Positions 1 to 6,084 of a stretch of DNA of 7,210 nucleotides are shown piece after piece; position 1 is the stretch's first letter, and the number at the start of each line of letters is the position of its first letter. The stretch spans positions 1 through 7,210 of the forward strand of contig JAEZBF010000209.1 in NCBI GenBank assembly GCA_023427545.1, written 5' to 3'. This DNA comes from Pseudomonadota bacterium. GTDB taxonomy: Bacteria > Pseudomonadota > Alphaproteobacteria > Rhizobiales > Devosiaceae. The notes below the pieces were generated by a model. It was not told the DNA's origin and did no database searches. It saw only the letters and a list, made by a program, of their open reading frames with translations. Position numbers and translations under genes: made by a program.

Positions 1-917
1 TACCTCACCTTGGGATCGAGCCAGGCGTAGACCACGTCGACGATGAGGTTGAGCGCGAGGATGATAAACACGTAGAGGATCGTGGTTCCGAGGACGAGGC
101 CGTAGTCGCGGTTGAGCGCGGCGGTGATGAAGTACTTGCCGATCCCCGGCAGCGAGAAAACCTGCTCGACCACCAGCGATCCCGTCAGCAGGTACGAAAG
201 CCCCGGCCCGAGGTAGGAGACCACCGGCAGCAGTGCCGGCTTGAACGCGTGGCGGGCGAGGATCAGCCGCGTGCCGATGCCCTTTGACCGCGCCGTCCTG
301 ATGTAGTTGGTGCCGAGCACTTCGATCATGCTGCCGCGCGTCAGGCGGGCCACCCGGCCGCCGTGGTGGAGCGAGAGGATGAAGACCGGCAGGATGAGGT
401 GCATCACCGAGCCGGGATGGTATCCGCCCACCGGCAGCCAGTGCAGGTATACCCCGAAGGTCAGCTGGACGATGTTGGCCATGAGGAAGTTGGGCACAAC
501 GAGCCCGACGAGCACGATGCCGACGAGCAGGTAGTCTGGCCACTTGTTCTGGTAGAGCGCAGCGATGGCGCCCGCGACCAACCCGGCCGCAGTGCCGACG
601 ATGAAGGCGGAAAAGCCTAGCATCAGCGTGAACGGCAGGCCGATGCCGATCAGCGTCGAGACGTTGAAGTCCTTCATCACCATCGAGGGGCCGAAGTCGC
701 CCCGCAGCACGCCGGCGATGTAGTTCCAGAACTGGACGATCAGCGGATCGTCGAGATGGTAGTAGGCGCGCAGATTGCGCATCTGGTCGGGCGGCAGCGC
801 GCGTTCGCCGTCGAACGGTCCGCCAGGGGCGAGCCGAAGGATGAAGAAGCAGACCGTGATCGCGATGAAGACGATGGGGATCGCCGAAAGCAATCGCCTG
901 AGGGTGTAGGAGACCAT
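1..917 (-). CDS. oppB: Oligopeptide ABC transporter permease OppB (3' end at window edge)
   Basis: Inner-membrane permease subunit of an oligopeptide importer. It would pair with an OppC-type permease and two ATPases to move peptides delivered by OppA. I translated 305 codons from ATG 917-915 with no stop. The window ends two bases (TA) into the next codon, so the gene is complete or lacks one or two codons; E. coli OppB is 306 aa and ends similarly (DPKIRY against DPKVR here). Visible features are an N-terminal helix at about 9-29 followed by the family motif RLAPGGPFDGER, a periplasmic stretch with GDFGPS at 73-78, hydrophobic segments near 98-120, 130-152, 170-190, 230-250 and 280-300, and the ATPase-coupling EAA loop at about 198-232 (SMIEVLGTNYIRTARSKG, then KPALLPV). 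No in-frame ATG, GTG or TTG lies just upstream of the chosen start. AAAGG at 932-928, 10 nt before the ATG, is the likely ribosome site. It follows oppA after a structured 103-nt spacer. Confidence 0.95.
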   Translation of the reverse strand, partial: MVSYTLRRLLSAIPIVFIAITVCFFILRLAPGGPFDGERALPPDQMRNLRAYYHLDDPLIVQFWNYIAGVLRGDFGPSMVMKDFNVSTLIGIGLPFTLMLGFSAFIVGTAAGLVAGAIAALYQNKWPDYLLVGIVLVGLVVPNFLMANIVQLTFGVYLHWLPVGGYHPGSVMHLILPVFILSLHHGGRVARLTRGSMIEVLGTNYIRTARSKGIGTRLILARHAFKPALLPVVSYLGPGLSYLLTGSLVVEQVFSLPGIGKYFITAALNRDYGLVLGTTILYVFIILALNLIVDVVYAWLDPKVR

Positions 918-1020
918 GTCCTTGCGACCTTTCCCGCCGGCAGCGGGACGCTGCCATCAGCCGGCGGCGAGGGCGGAGGGTTGCGGCGCAACCAGGCGCC
1001 GCGACCAGTGAGTGGGTCGG
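918..1020 (-). promoter_or_regulatory. Structured oppA-oppB spacer with two stem-loops
   Basis: Reading along the transcript, the first stem-loop starts 14 nt after the oppA stop. It pairs 1006-996 (GGTCGCGGCGC) with 989-979 (GCGCCGCAACC), an 11-bp stem with one C-A mismatch and a 6-nt loop; a smaller perfect hairpin GGTTGC-GCC-GCAACC at 993-979 is an alternative fold. The second has a perfect 7-bp stem GGCAGCG-TCC-CGCTGCC at 955-939, enclosed by CCGCC/GGCGG at 967-963 and 938-934. Its base touches the probable oppB ribosome site (GGGAAAGG, 935-928). No run of U follows either stem, so a classic intrinsic terminator is unlikely. Such hairpins between a binding-protein gene and a permease gene usually protect the upstream mRNA from 3' exonucleases or reduce downstream expression. 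That role is inferred here; the base pairing is seen directly. Confidence 0.55.
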
Positions 1021-2634
1021 CTATTCCGACTTCGACATCCAACGGATACGGTTGATGTCCTTGGCGTTGTCGACAAACCCGGAAATCTTTGGCGACACAA
1101 CGTTCTTCGAGACGTACCAATAAATCGGGATGGCCGCGAAGTTCTCCATCGCGATCTCTTCGGCCTGGTGCATGTACCCGGCGCGCTTGGTGAGATCGAG
1201 TTCGGTGGAGGCCTTGTTCATCAGGTCGTCGAACTCCTTGTTCGAGAACCGGCCGTAGTTGTTGCCCCAGTTCATGACGCCGTCCTGCATGGTGCCGGTG
1301 CGCAGCAGGTCGAGCGTGTTGCTGGGGTCGTTGTAGTCCATCAGCCAGCCGGCGCGACCGATGTTGAAGTCGCCCGCCCGCAGCGCGTCGTAGTGCACGG
1401 CAGTCTCGGCGTTGAACAGCTCGACCTCGACGCCGATCTGCTTCCACATGTCGGCAATCGCCACGGCGATGCGCTGGTGGTTCTCGTTGGTGTTGTAGCG
1501 CAGCTGCAGCTTGAGCGGCTTCTCCGGCGTATAGCCGGCATCCGCCATCAGCTTCTTGGCCTCCTCGACGCGCTGCTCGTAGGGCATCTCGGCCCAATCG
1601 GGCGCATAGGGCGTGCCCTCATAGTTGCCGGCGCCCGGGGGGACCCACCCATAGGCGGGAAGCTCGCCGGTGCCGAGCACGTCCGGCCCGATCACGTCGC
1701 GCAGCACCGAAATCGAGAGCGCCTTGCGGATGTTGACGTTGTCCAGCGGCGGCTTTTCCTGGTTCATCACGTAGTAGTAGATGCCCAGGAACGGGGCGAC
1801 GTGCGCCTGTCCGGGATAGTTCTGCTGCAGGAAGGCGTACTGGTCGGCGGGGAAGTCGGTGAGGATATCGAGCTCGCCGGCACGGTAGCGGCTGAGCGCA
1901 GCCGTCAGATCCTCGGTGTTGTCCCAGCGGACTTCATCGATCTTGAGGCTGTCCTTGCCGTAATAGGTGTCGGACTTGACGCCCCGGAGATACGAGCCGG
2001 GGACCCATTCGACGAGCTTGTAGGGGCCGTTGCCGACAATGTTGGCCGGCTGCGTCCACTGGTCGCCGAACTTCTCGATGACATCCTTGCGGATCGGATA
2101 GGCGGTGTAGTGGGTCAGCGCCTGCAGGAAGTAGGGCGTAGGCGCCTCGAGCGTGATCTCGAGCGTCTTGTCGTCGATCGCCTTTGCCCCGACCTGGCCG
2201 AGATCGGTGATCTCGCCTGACGCGATCTTGGAGGAGTTCTTGATCGGGTACTGAAGGTAGGCGTAGTCCGCAGCCGTCTTGGGATCGAACAGCCGCTGGA
2301 AGGCGTCGACGAAGTTCTGCGCCGTGACCGGCTCGCCGTCGCTCCATTTGGCGTCCTGGCGCAGCTTGAAGGTGTAGACCAGGCCATCGTCGGAGATGGT
2401 CCAGGACTCGGCCTGCCCGGGAATGGGCTCGGCCTTCTGGTCTTCGGCCAGCAGGCCTTCGTAGAGCTCGCCGACGATCCGGTTCTCCCAGTCGCCGGAG
2501 GCCTTGTGCGGATCGAGCGAGCCGGGCTCGCTGCCGTTGCCTAGGTTGAGCGTCACCGCCATTGCGGCGCTGCTCATCAGCAGCGCTGCGAGCGTGCCGA
2601 CGGCTGCGCCTTTGAGGACCTGAGTGAATTTCAT
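1021..2634 (-). CDS. oppA: Oligopeptide-binding periplasmic protein OppA
   Basis: Substrate-binding protein of the oligopeptide importer, family SBP_bac_5. It captures peptides in the periplasm and hands them to the OppB/OppC channel. The 537-aa length is normal for OppA. Residues 1-26 form a typical Sec signal peptide: Lys near the N-terminus, a hydrophobic core, and cleavage predicted after AMA. There is no lipobox Cys, so the mature protein should be soluble rather than a lipoprotein. The mature N-terminus has the family pattern GSEPGSLDPHKASG at 34-47. ANIVGNGPYKLVEW (197-210) and GRAGWLMDYNDPSNTLDLL (426-444) are strong family signatures. The latter aligns with E. coli ARAGWCADYNEP, placing R427 and D433 at the positions of OppA R413 and D419; the Asp binds the peptide amino terminus there. 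The ATG start is fixed by the signal peptide. Upstream purine runs are AGGGAG (11 nt away) and GGGA (5 nt away). The peptide specificity cannot be read from sequence, and a related dipeptide or murein-peptide binder is possible. Confidence 0.95.
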   Translation of the reverse strand: MKFTQVLKGAAVGTLAALLMSSAAMAVTLNLGNGSEPGSLDPHKASGDWENRIVGELYEGLLAEDQKAEPIPGQAESWTISDDGLVYTFKLRQDAKWSDGEPVTAQNFVDAFQRLFDPKTAADYAYLQYPIKNSSKIASGEITDLGQVGAKAIDDKTLEITLEAPTPYFLQALTHYTAYPIRKDVIEKFGDQWTQPANIVGNGPYKLVEWVPGSYLRGVKSDTYYGKDSLKIDEVRWDNTEDLTAALSRYRAGELDILTDFPADQYAFLQQNYPGQAHVAPFLGIYYYVMNQEKPPLDNVNIRKALSISVLRDVIGPDVLGTGELPAYGWVPPGAGNYEGTPYAPDWAEMPYEQRVEEAKKLMADAGYTPEKPLKLQLRYNTNENHQRIAVAIADMWKQIGVEVELFNAETAVHYDALRAGDFNIGRAGWLMDYNDPSNTLDLLRTGTMQDGVMNWGNNYGRFSNKEFDDLMNKASTELDLTKRAGYMHQAEEIAMENFAAIPIYWYVSKNVVSPKISGFVDNAKDINRIRWMSKSE

Positions 2635-2730
2635 TCTCGTCCCATCTCCCTGTCTTGCTGTTCCCGAGTGTGTTCAGGCTGGACTCTACGGTCCGGTGCT
2701 CGGCAAGCGATGTTCTGCCTGCCGTGGAAA

Positions 2731-2748
2731 CCGGCAACGTATCGCCGG
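2731..2748. repeat. 18-bp dyad overlapping candidate -10 box
   Basis: CCGGC at 2731-2735 and GCCGG at 2744-2748 form 5-bp arms around an 8-bp centre containing ACGT. The dyad lies over the candidate -10 hexamer upstream of oppA, where a repressor operator would be expected. With 5-bp GC-rich arms in GC-rich DNA, chance is a real possibility. Confidence 0.25.
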
Positions 2749-2764
2749 AGCCCCGCCCCGACAA
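2736..2764 (-). promoter_or_regulatory. Weak candidate sigma-70-type promoter for oppA
   Basis: On the minus strand TTGTCG (2764-2759) and TACGTT (2741-2736) are separated by exactly 17 bp. They match the TTGACA/TATAAT consensus at 4 of 6 and 3 of 6 positions. The predicted start would leave a 5' leader of about 95 nt before oppA. The spacing and the location in the only long spacer support it, but the poor -10 match keeps this tentative. Confidence 0.2.
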
Positions 2765-2773
2765 GCGAAATGC

Positions 2774-2789
2774 TTGACGCTTGCGTCAA
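2774..2789 (-). terminator. Dyad/stem-loop just after fadI: weak terminator or operator
   Basis: TTGACGC and GCGTCAA are perfect 7-bp inverted arms separated by 2 bp (as RNA, a 6-bp stem with a 4-nt loop), beginning about 9 nt after the fadI stop. On the transcript only GCATTT follows, not a proper U-run, so as a terminator it would be leaky. The 16-bp symmetry and its position about 10 bp upstream of the candidate -35 box also fit a dimeric regulator site. An overlapping pair, CAAGCG (2762-2767) and CGCTTG (2778-2783), offers an alternative fold. Confidence 0.35.
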
Positions 2790-2798
2790 CCGAAACGG

Positions 2799-4085
2799 TC
2801 AGGCGGCGGCGCGCTCGACCAGGGCGGCAACGCCCATGCCACCGGCGGTGCAGACCGAGATCAGCGCCCGGTGCTTGCCCTCGGTCTCGAGCAGCTTGGC
2901 GGTCAGCCCAAGGATGCGCGCGCCGGTCGCCGCGAACGGGTGGCCGTAGGCGAGGCTTGAGCCCTTGACGTTGATCTTGTCGGGGTCGATCCGCCCCAGC
3001 GGCGTGTCGCGTCCAAGCACGCGTTTGTTGTAGCCCTTGTCGTTCCACGCCTTGAGCGTGCACAGCACCTGCGCGGCAAACGCTTCGTGCAGCTCGAAAT
3101 AGTCGATGTCGGCAAATCCGATATCGGCGCGCCGCAGCAGCTCGGAGACCGCGATGGTCGGAGCCATAAGCAGGCCGTCGCCGTGGGCGAAGTCGTTGGC
3201 GGCCACGGCCCCCATGGTGAGGTAGGCGAGCACCGGCAACCCGCGTTGGCGCGCCCAGTCCTCGCTGGCGAGCAGCACCGCAGAAGCACCGTCGGTCAGC
3301 GGGGTGGAGTTGGCGGCGGTCAGCGTCCCCTTCCCCGAGCTCTTGTCGAACGCAGGCTTCATCTGCGCCATTTTCTCGAGCGTCGTATCGGGCCGGACGT
3401 TGTTGTCCTTGAGCACGCCGGCACACGGCACCAGCAGGTCGTCGTGGAAGCCTTCGTCGTAGGCTTTGGCCGCGTTACGGTGGCTGCGCAGCGCCCACTC
3501 GTCCTGCTCCTCGCGGGTGATCCCCCACTCGCGCGCCATCAGTTCGCAGTGCTGACCCATCGATAGCCCGGTCCGCGGCTCCTGCGTGGAGGGTGCAACC
3601 GGCTTGAGCTCGCCGAACGAGAACTTCGAGAACGCCGCAAGCTTTTCCGGCCCCGTCTTGGCGCGGTTCACGTCGATCAGCCGGTGCTGGAACTTGTCGC
3701 CGAAGACGATCGGGCTGTCGCTGACCGTGTCCGAACCGCCCGCAATCCCGCTCTCGATCTCGCCGACCGCGATCTTGGCACCGAGGTTGAGCGCAGCCTG
3801 CAGGCTGGTGCCGCACGCGATCTGGATGTTGGTGCCCGGTGTCTGCGGCGAGAGCCCGGCATCCAGCAGCGCCTCACGAGCGAGGTTGAAGTCGCGGCTG
3901 TGCGCGATCACCGCGCCCGCCATGACCTCGCCGATGCGCTCGCCCCTGAGGCCGTACTTGTCCGCCAGGCCGCCGATCGCGGTCGACAGCATCGAGAGGT
4001 TGGTCTCGTCCGCGTAACCGGTATAGGCGCGGCAGAACGGGATGCGCGCCGAACCGACGATTGCGACCTTGCGCAGCTCAGTCAT
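2799..4085 (-). CDS. fadI: 3-ketoacyl-CoA thiolase, FadI type (beta-oxidation)
   Basis: Cleaves 3-ketoacyl-CoA with CoA to give acetyl-CoA and a chain two carbons shorter, the last step of the cycle. It probably acts in the cytoplasm as the beta subunit of a complex with FadJ. Numbering from ATG 4085, the nucleophilic Cys lies in IACGTSL (near residue 91), the HEAFAAQ His near 332, the GHPFAATGAR His near 381 and the second catalytic Cys in CTAGGMG near 411. All thiolase catalytic elements are therefore present. The length of 428 aa and the segment TGLSMGQHCELMAREWGITREE fit FadI (436 aa in E. coli) rather than the shorter FadA. Two starts are possible. TTG at 4091 overlaps the fadJ stop and sits 1 nt from AAAGG, whereas ATG at 4085 lies 7 nt after AAAGG (4097-4093) and 2 nt past the fadJ TGA, so I chose the ATG. 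The junction suggests translational coupling with fadJ. Confidence 0.95.
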   Translation of the reverse strand: MTELRKVAIVGSARIPFCRAYTGYADETNLSMLSTAIGGLADKYGLRGERIGEVMAGAVIAHSRDFNLAREALLDAGLSPQTPGTNIQIACGTSLQAALNLGAKIAVGEIESGIAGGSDTVSDSPIVFGDKFQHRLIDVNRAKTGPEKLAAFSKFSFGELKPVAPSTQEPRTGLSMGQHCELMAREWGITREEQDEWALRSHRNAAKAYDEGFHDDLLVPCAGVLKDNNVRPDTTLEKMAQMKPAFDKSSGKGTLTAANSTPLTDGASAVLLASEDWARQRGLPVLAYLTMGAVAANDFAHGDGLLMAPTIAVSELLRRADIGFADIDYFELHEAFAAQVLCTLKAWNDKGYNKRVLGRDTPLGRIDPDKINVKGSSLAYGHPFAATGARILGLTAKLLETEGKHRALISVCTAGGMGVAALVERAAA

Positions 4086-4087
4086 AG

Positions 4088-6058
4088 TCAAACCTTTCCG
4101 TCGCGGCGCGCCTTGAGCGGCCCGCCAAGGAAGGGCGCAAAGCCCGTTCCCAAAATGACGCCGATGTCGGCGAGGTCGGGCGACGCCACCACGCGCTGTT
4201 CCAAGACACTCTCGGTAGCGTCCGCCAGCGGCTTGAGCAGCTCGCGCCCGAGCTGGGCGAGATCGGCCCGCTCCGGCGTTTCGCCTTTCTGCGCCTTGCC
4301 GTCCTTCCAGACGTAGAAGCCTTCCCCGCTCTTGCGGCCGAGCTTGCCTGCCGCGAGCAGCTGGGCGAAGCGGCTCATCTCGGGCACCTCGTTGCCCAGC
4401 TCCCGGGCGACACTGGCGCCGACGTCGAGCCCCACGGTGTCCATCAGCTCGATCGGCCCCATCGGCATGCCGAAGGCCACTGCAGCCGCGTCGAGAAGCT
4501 CCTTGCTCTCCCCTGCCTCGACCCGGTTCACCGCGCCCAGGAGATAGGGCATGAGCACCCGGTTTACCAGGAAGCCGGGCGCCGATTTCACCACCCCCGG
4601 GCTTTTGCCGAGCGCGAGCGCGAAGCGCGCGCCGCGCGCCGCGTCGGCGTCGGTGTTGAATTCGGAGCGGACCACCTCGACCAGCGGCAGCTGCGCTACC
4701 GGGTTGAAGAAGTGCAGGCCGATCAGGCGCTCGGGGCGCTTGAGTGCCGTGGCGATCCGCTCGAGCTCGATCGAGGACGTGTTCGTCGCCATGATGGCGC
4801 CCAGCTTGAGCTTACCCTCGAGCTCGGAGAAGATCTTGCGCTTGACCTCGAGGTTCTCGACCACCGCCTCGATCACCACGTCGGCGCGGGCAGCGCCGTT
4901 CCCCGCAACGTCAGCGCTCAATCGAGCAACCGCTGCAGCGGATTCGCGCGGTTTCTTCAGGCGCTTGCGGAACAGCGATTTGGCCCGGCTAAGCGCCGGC
5001 TTGATCCGCTCCATGTCGATGTCTTGGAGCGTGACCTCCATGCCGCGCAACGCGCACCAGGCTGCGATGTCCCCACCCATCACGCCGGCGCCGATGACGT
5101 GCACGCGCCGGAACACCGGCTTCTGCGCGCCGCGAAGACCCTGCTTCTTCAACCCTTCGGAGAGGAAGAACACCCGCCGCAGGTTGGTCGCAGTCTCGGA
5201 AGCCATCAGCGGCACGAAGCCTTCGATCTCGGCGGCGATCATCTTCCGCCAGTCGCCACCGTGCGTCTCGAAGATGTCGATGAGAGCGTAGGGCGCGGGA
5301 TAGTGCTCGCGGCGAACCTTCTCGCGCACCTCCTCGCGCATCTTGCCGGCGACGTAGCTGCGCAGCGGGCCCTTGCCCATCATGGATTTGATGAACGGCG
5401 CGGGTTTGCTCGTGCGCTTCTGCAGCACCGCCTTGCGGCCTTCCCAGCGCAACTGGTCGCGATGGCGAACCAGCTTGTCGACTAGGTTCATGCCCCGCGC
5501 CTGCCCTGCCCTGAGATAGCGCGCAGTCAGCATGATCTGCATCGCATCGACGGGACCCGCCTGCCGGATGGAACGTCCCGTTCCGCCGAACCCCGGGAAA
5601 ATGCCGAGGTTGACCTCGGGGAACCCGATGCGCGTCTTGTCGTCGTTGACGGCGATCCGGTAGTGGCACGCGAGCGCCAGCTCAAGCCCACCGCCGAGGC
5701 AGAAGCCGTGGATGCCGGCAACGATGGGCGCCTTCAGGTTCTCGATGCGCTGCATCAGCGCGTGCGTCCGCCGCAACGCCTCGGGCAGGATCGTGAAGTC
5801 CGCCATCGCGTCGAACTCGGATACATCCGCACCCGCGATGAAGCCGCTGTCCTTGCCCGAGAGCAGGACGACGCCCTTGAGCTCATCGGTCGCGATCAGG
5901 TCCTCGAACCGTAGCACGAGGGTTTCCAGCTCTGCGATCGCCTCGCGCGACAGCGTATTGACGCTGGCCTTGGGAGTATCGACCGTCAGCCAGCCGATGC
6001 CTTCGAAATCCATCTCGAAGCGCCAGTGCCGCGTCTTCGGCATTTGCGGTTGGGCCAC
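4088..6058 (-). CDS. fadJ: Fused enoyl-CoA hydratase / 3-hydroxyacyl-CoA dehydrogenase, FadJ type
   Basis: Bifunctional alpha subunit of the fatty-acid oxidation complex. It hydrates trans-2-enoyl-CoA and then oxidises L-3-hydroxyacyl-CoA with NAD. The N-terminal crotonase domain (about 15-200) has the oxyanion-hole segment IAGADVSEF (74-82), GGGLE with E126, and FPE with E148, matching FadB catalytic E119 and E139. The dehydrogenase part begins near 318 with the nucleotide-binding GAGVMG (323-328), NTSS (426-429), and HFFNP with H449 paired to E461, the same 12-residue spacing as FadB H450/E462. PGFLVNR is at 494-500. A second C-terminal dehydrogenase lobe follows (about 595-656). At 656 aa it is shorter than E. 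coli FadJ (714) or FadB (729): the protein stops 9 residues after GFAPFLGGP, where homologues continue. The start is GTG at 6058, 6 nt after a strong GAGGAG (6070-6065). fadE lies 26 nt upstream and fadI 2 nt downstream. FadB is the alternative name; pairing with a FadI-type thiolase favours FadJ. Confidence 0.94.
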   Translation of the reverse strand: MAQPQMPKTRHWRFEMDFEGIGWLTVDTPKASVNTLSREAIAELETLVLRFEDLIATDELKGVVLLSGKDSGFIAGADVSEFDAMADFTILPEALRRTHALMQRIENLKAPIVAGIHGFCLGGGLELALACHYRIAVNDDKTRIGFPEVNLGIFPGFGGTGRSIRQAGPVDAMQIMLTARYLRAGQARGMNLVDKLVRHRDQLRWEGRKAVLQKRTSKPAPFIKSMMGKGPLRSYVAGKMREEVREKVRREHYPAPYALIDIFETHGGDWRKMIAAEIEGFVPLMASETATNLRRVFFLSEGLKKQGLRGAQKPVFRRVHVIGAGVMGGDIAAWCALRGMEVTLQDIDMERIKPALSRAKSLFRKRLKKPRESAAAVARLSADVAGNGAARADVVIEAVVENLEVKRKIFSELEGKLKLGAIMATNTSSIELERIATALKRPERLIGLHFFNPVAQLPLVEVVRSEFNTDADAARGARFALALGKSPGVVKSAPGFLVNRVLMPYLLGAVNRVEAGESKELLDAAAVAFGMPMGPIELMDTVGLDVGASVARELGNEVPEMSRFAQLLAAGKLGRKSGEGFYVWKDGKAQKGETPERADLAQLGRELLKPLADATESVLEQRVVASPDLADIGVILGTGFAPFLGGPLKARRDGKV

Positions 6059-6084
6059 GTCGGGCTCCTCGATAACGCTGGGGA
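6059..6084 (-). promoter_or_regulatory. fadE-fadJ junction with ribosome site that sets the fadJ GTG start
   Basis: This 26-nt spacer contains GAGGAG at 6070-6065 on the transcript strand, 6 nt before GTG 6058-6056. The next in-frame ATG (6043-6041) would be 21 nt from the same site, so the GTG is preferred. There is no room for a promoter or terminator, which supports co-transcription of fadE and fadJ. Confidence 0.7.

Larger units (their letters stand above)
2635..2798 (-). promoter_or_regulatory. fadI-oppA intergenic region, probable oppA control region
   Basis: This 164-bp stretch holds no convincing gene. It contains the 2774-2789 dyad, a weak promoter-like pair, a second dyad at 2731-2748, and the oppA ribosome site just before 2634. 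The spacer is far longer than the 2-nt and 26-nt junctions inside the fad operon. This suggests that oppA has its own transcription start or that the fad transcript is weakened here. A loose direct repeat, CAAGCGATG at 2703-2711 and CAAGCGAAATG at 2762-2772 on the + strand, is also present. No regulator can be named from these motifs. Confidence 0.5.

Noticed and set aside
307..620. Short + strand frames opposite oppB
   Set aside because: The minus strand encodes a continuous OppB with the EAA loop and transmembrane segments across this region. The + frames have no family features.
934..1006. Rho-independent terminator after oppA
   Set aside because: The stems are strong, but no U-run follows on the transcript and oppB lies immediately downstream, so a stabiliser or attenuator fits better.
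740..1597. 285-codon minus-strand frame spanning the oppA 3' end and the oppB 5' end
   Set aside because: It is out of frame with both genes and Arg-rich. The correct frames give unmistakable OppA and OppB proteins.
1012..2220. 402-codon open frame on the + strand opposite oppA
   Set aside because: It is fully antisense to a clear oppA and has the Val/Leu/Gly/Asp/Arg-rich composition typical of an antisense frame in GC-rich DNA. No domain or convincing ribosome site is visible.
4088..4200. Frameshift truncating fadJ
   Set aside because: The next gene starts 2 nt after the stop with a well-placed ribosome site, leaving no room for a displaced FadJ tail. A natural short C-terminus is simpler.
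4712..5485. 257-codon + strand frame opposite fadJ
   Set aside because: It is a shadow of the fadJ codon bias, with low-complexity His/Leu/Ala/Asp-rich sequence and no recognisable motif.
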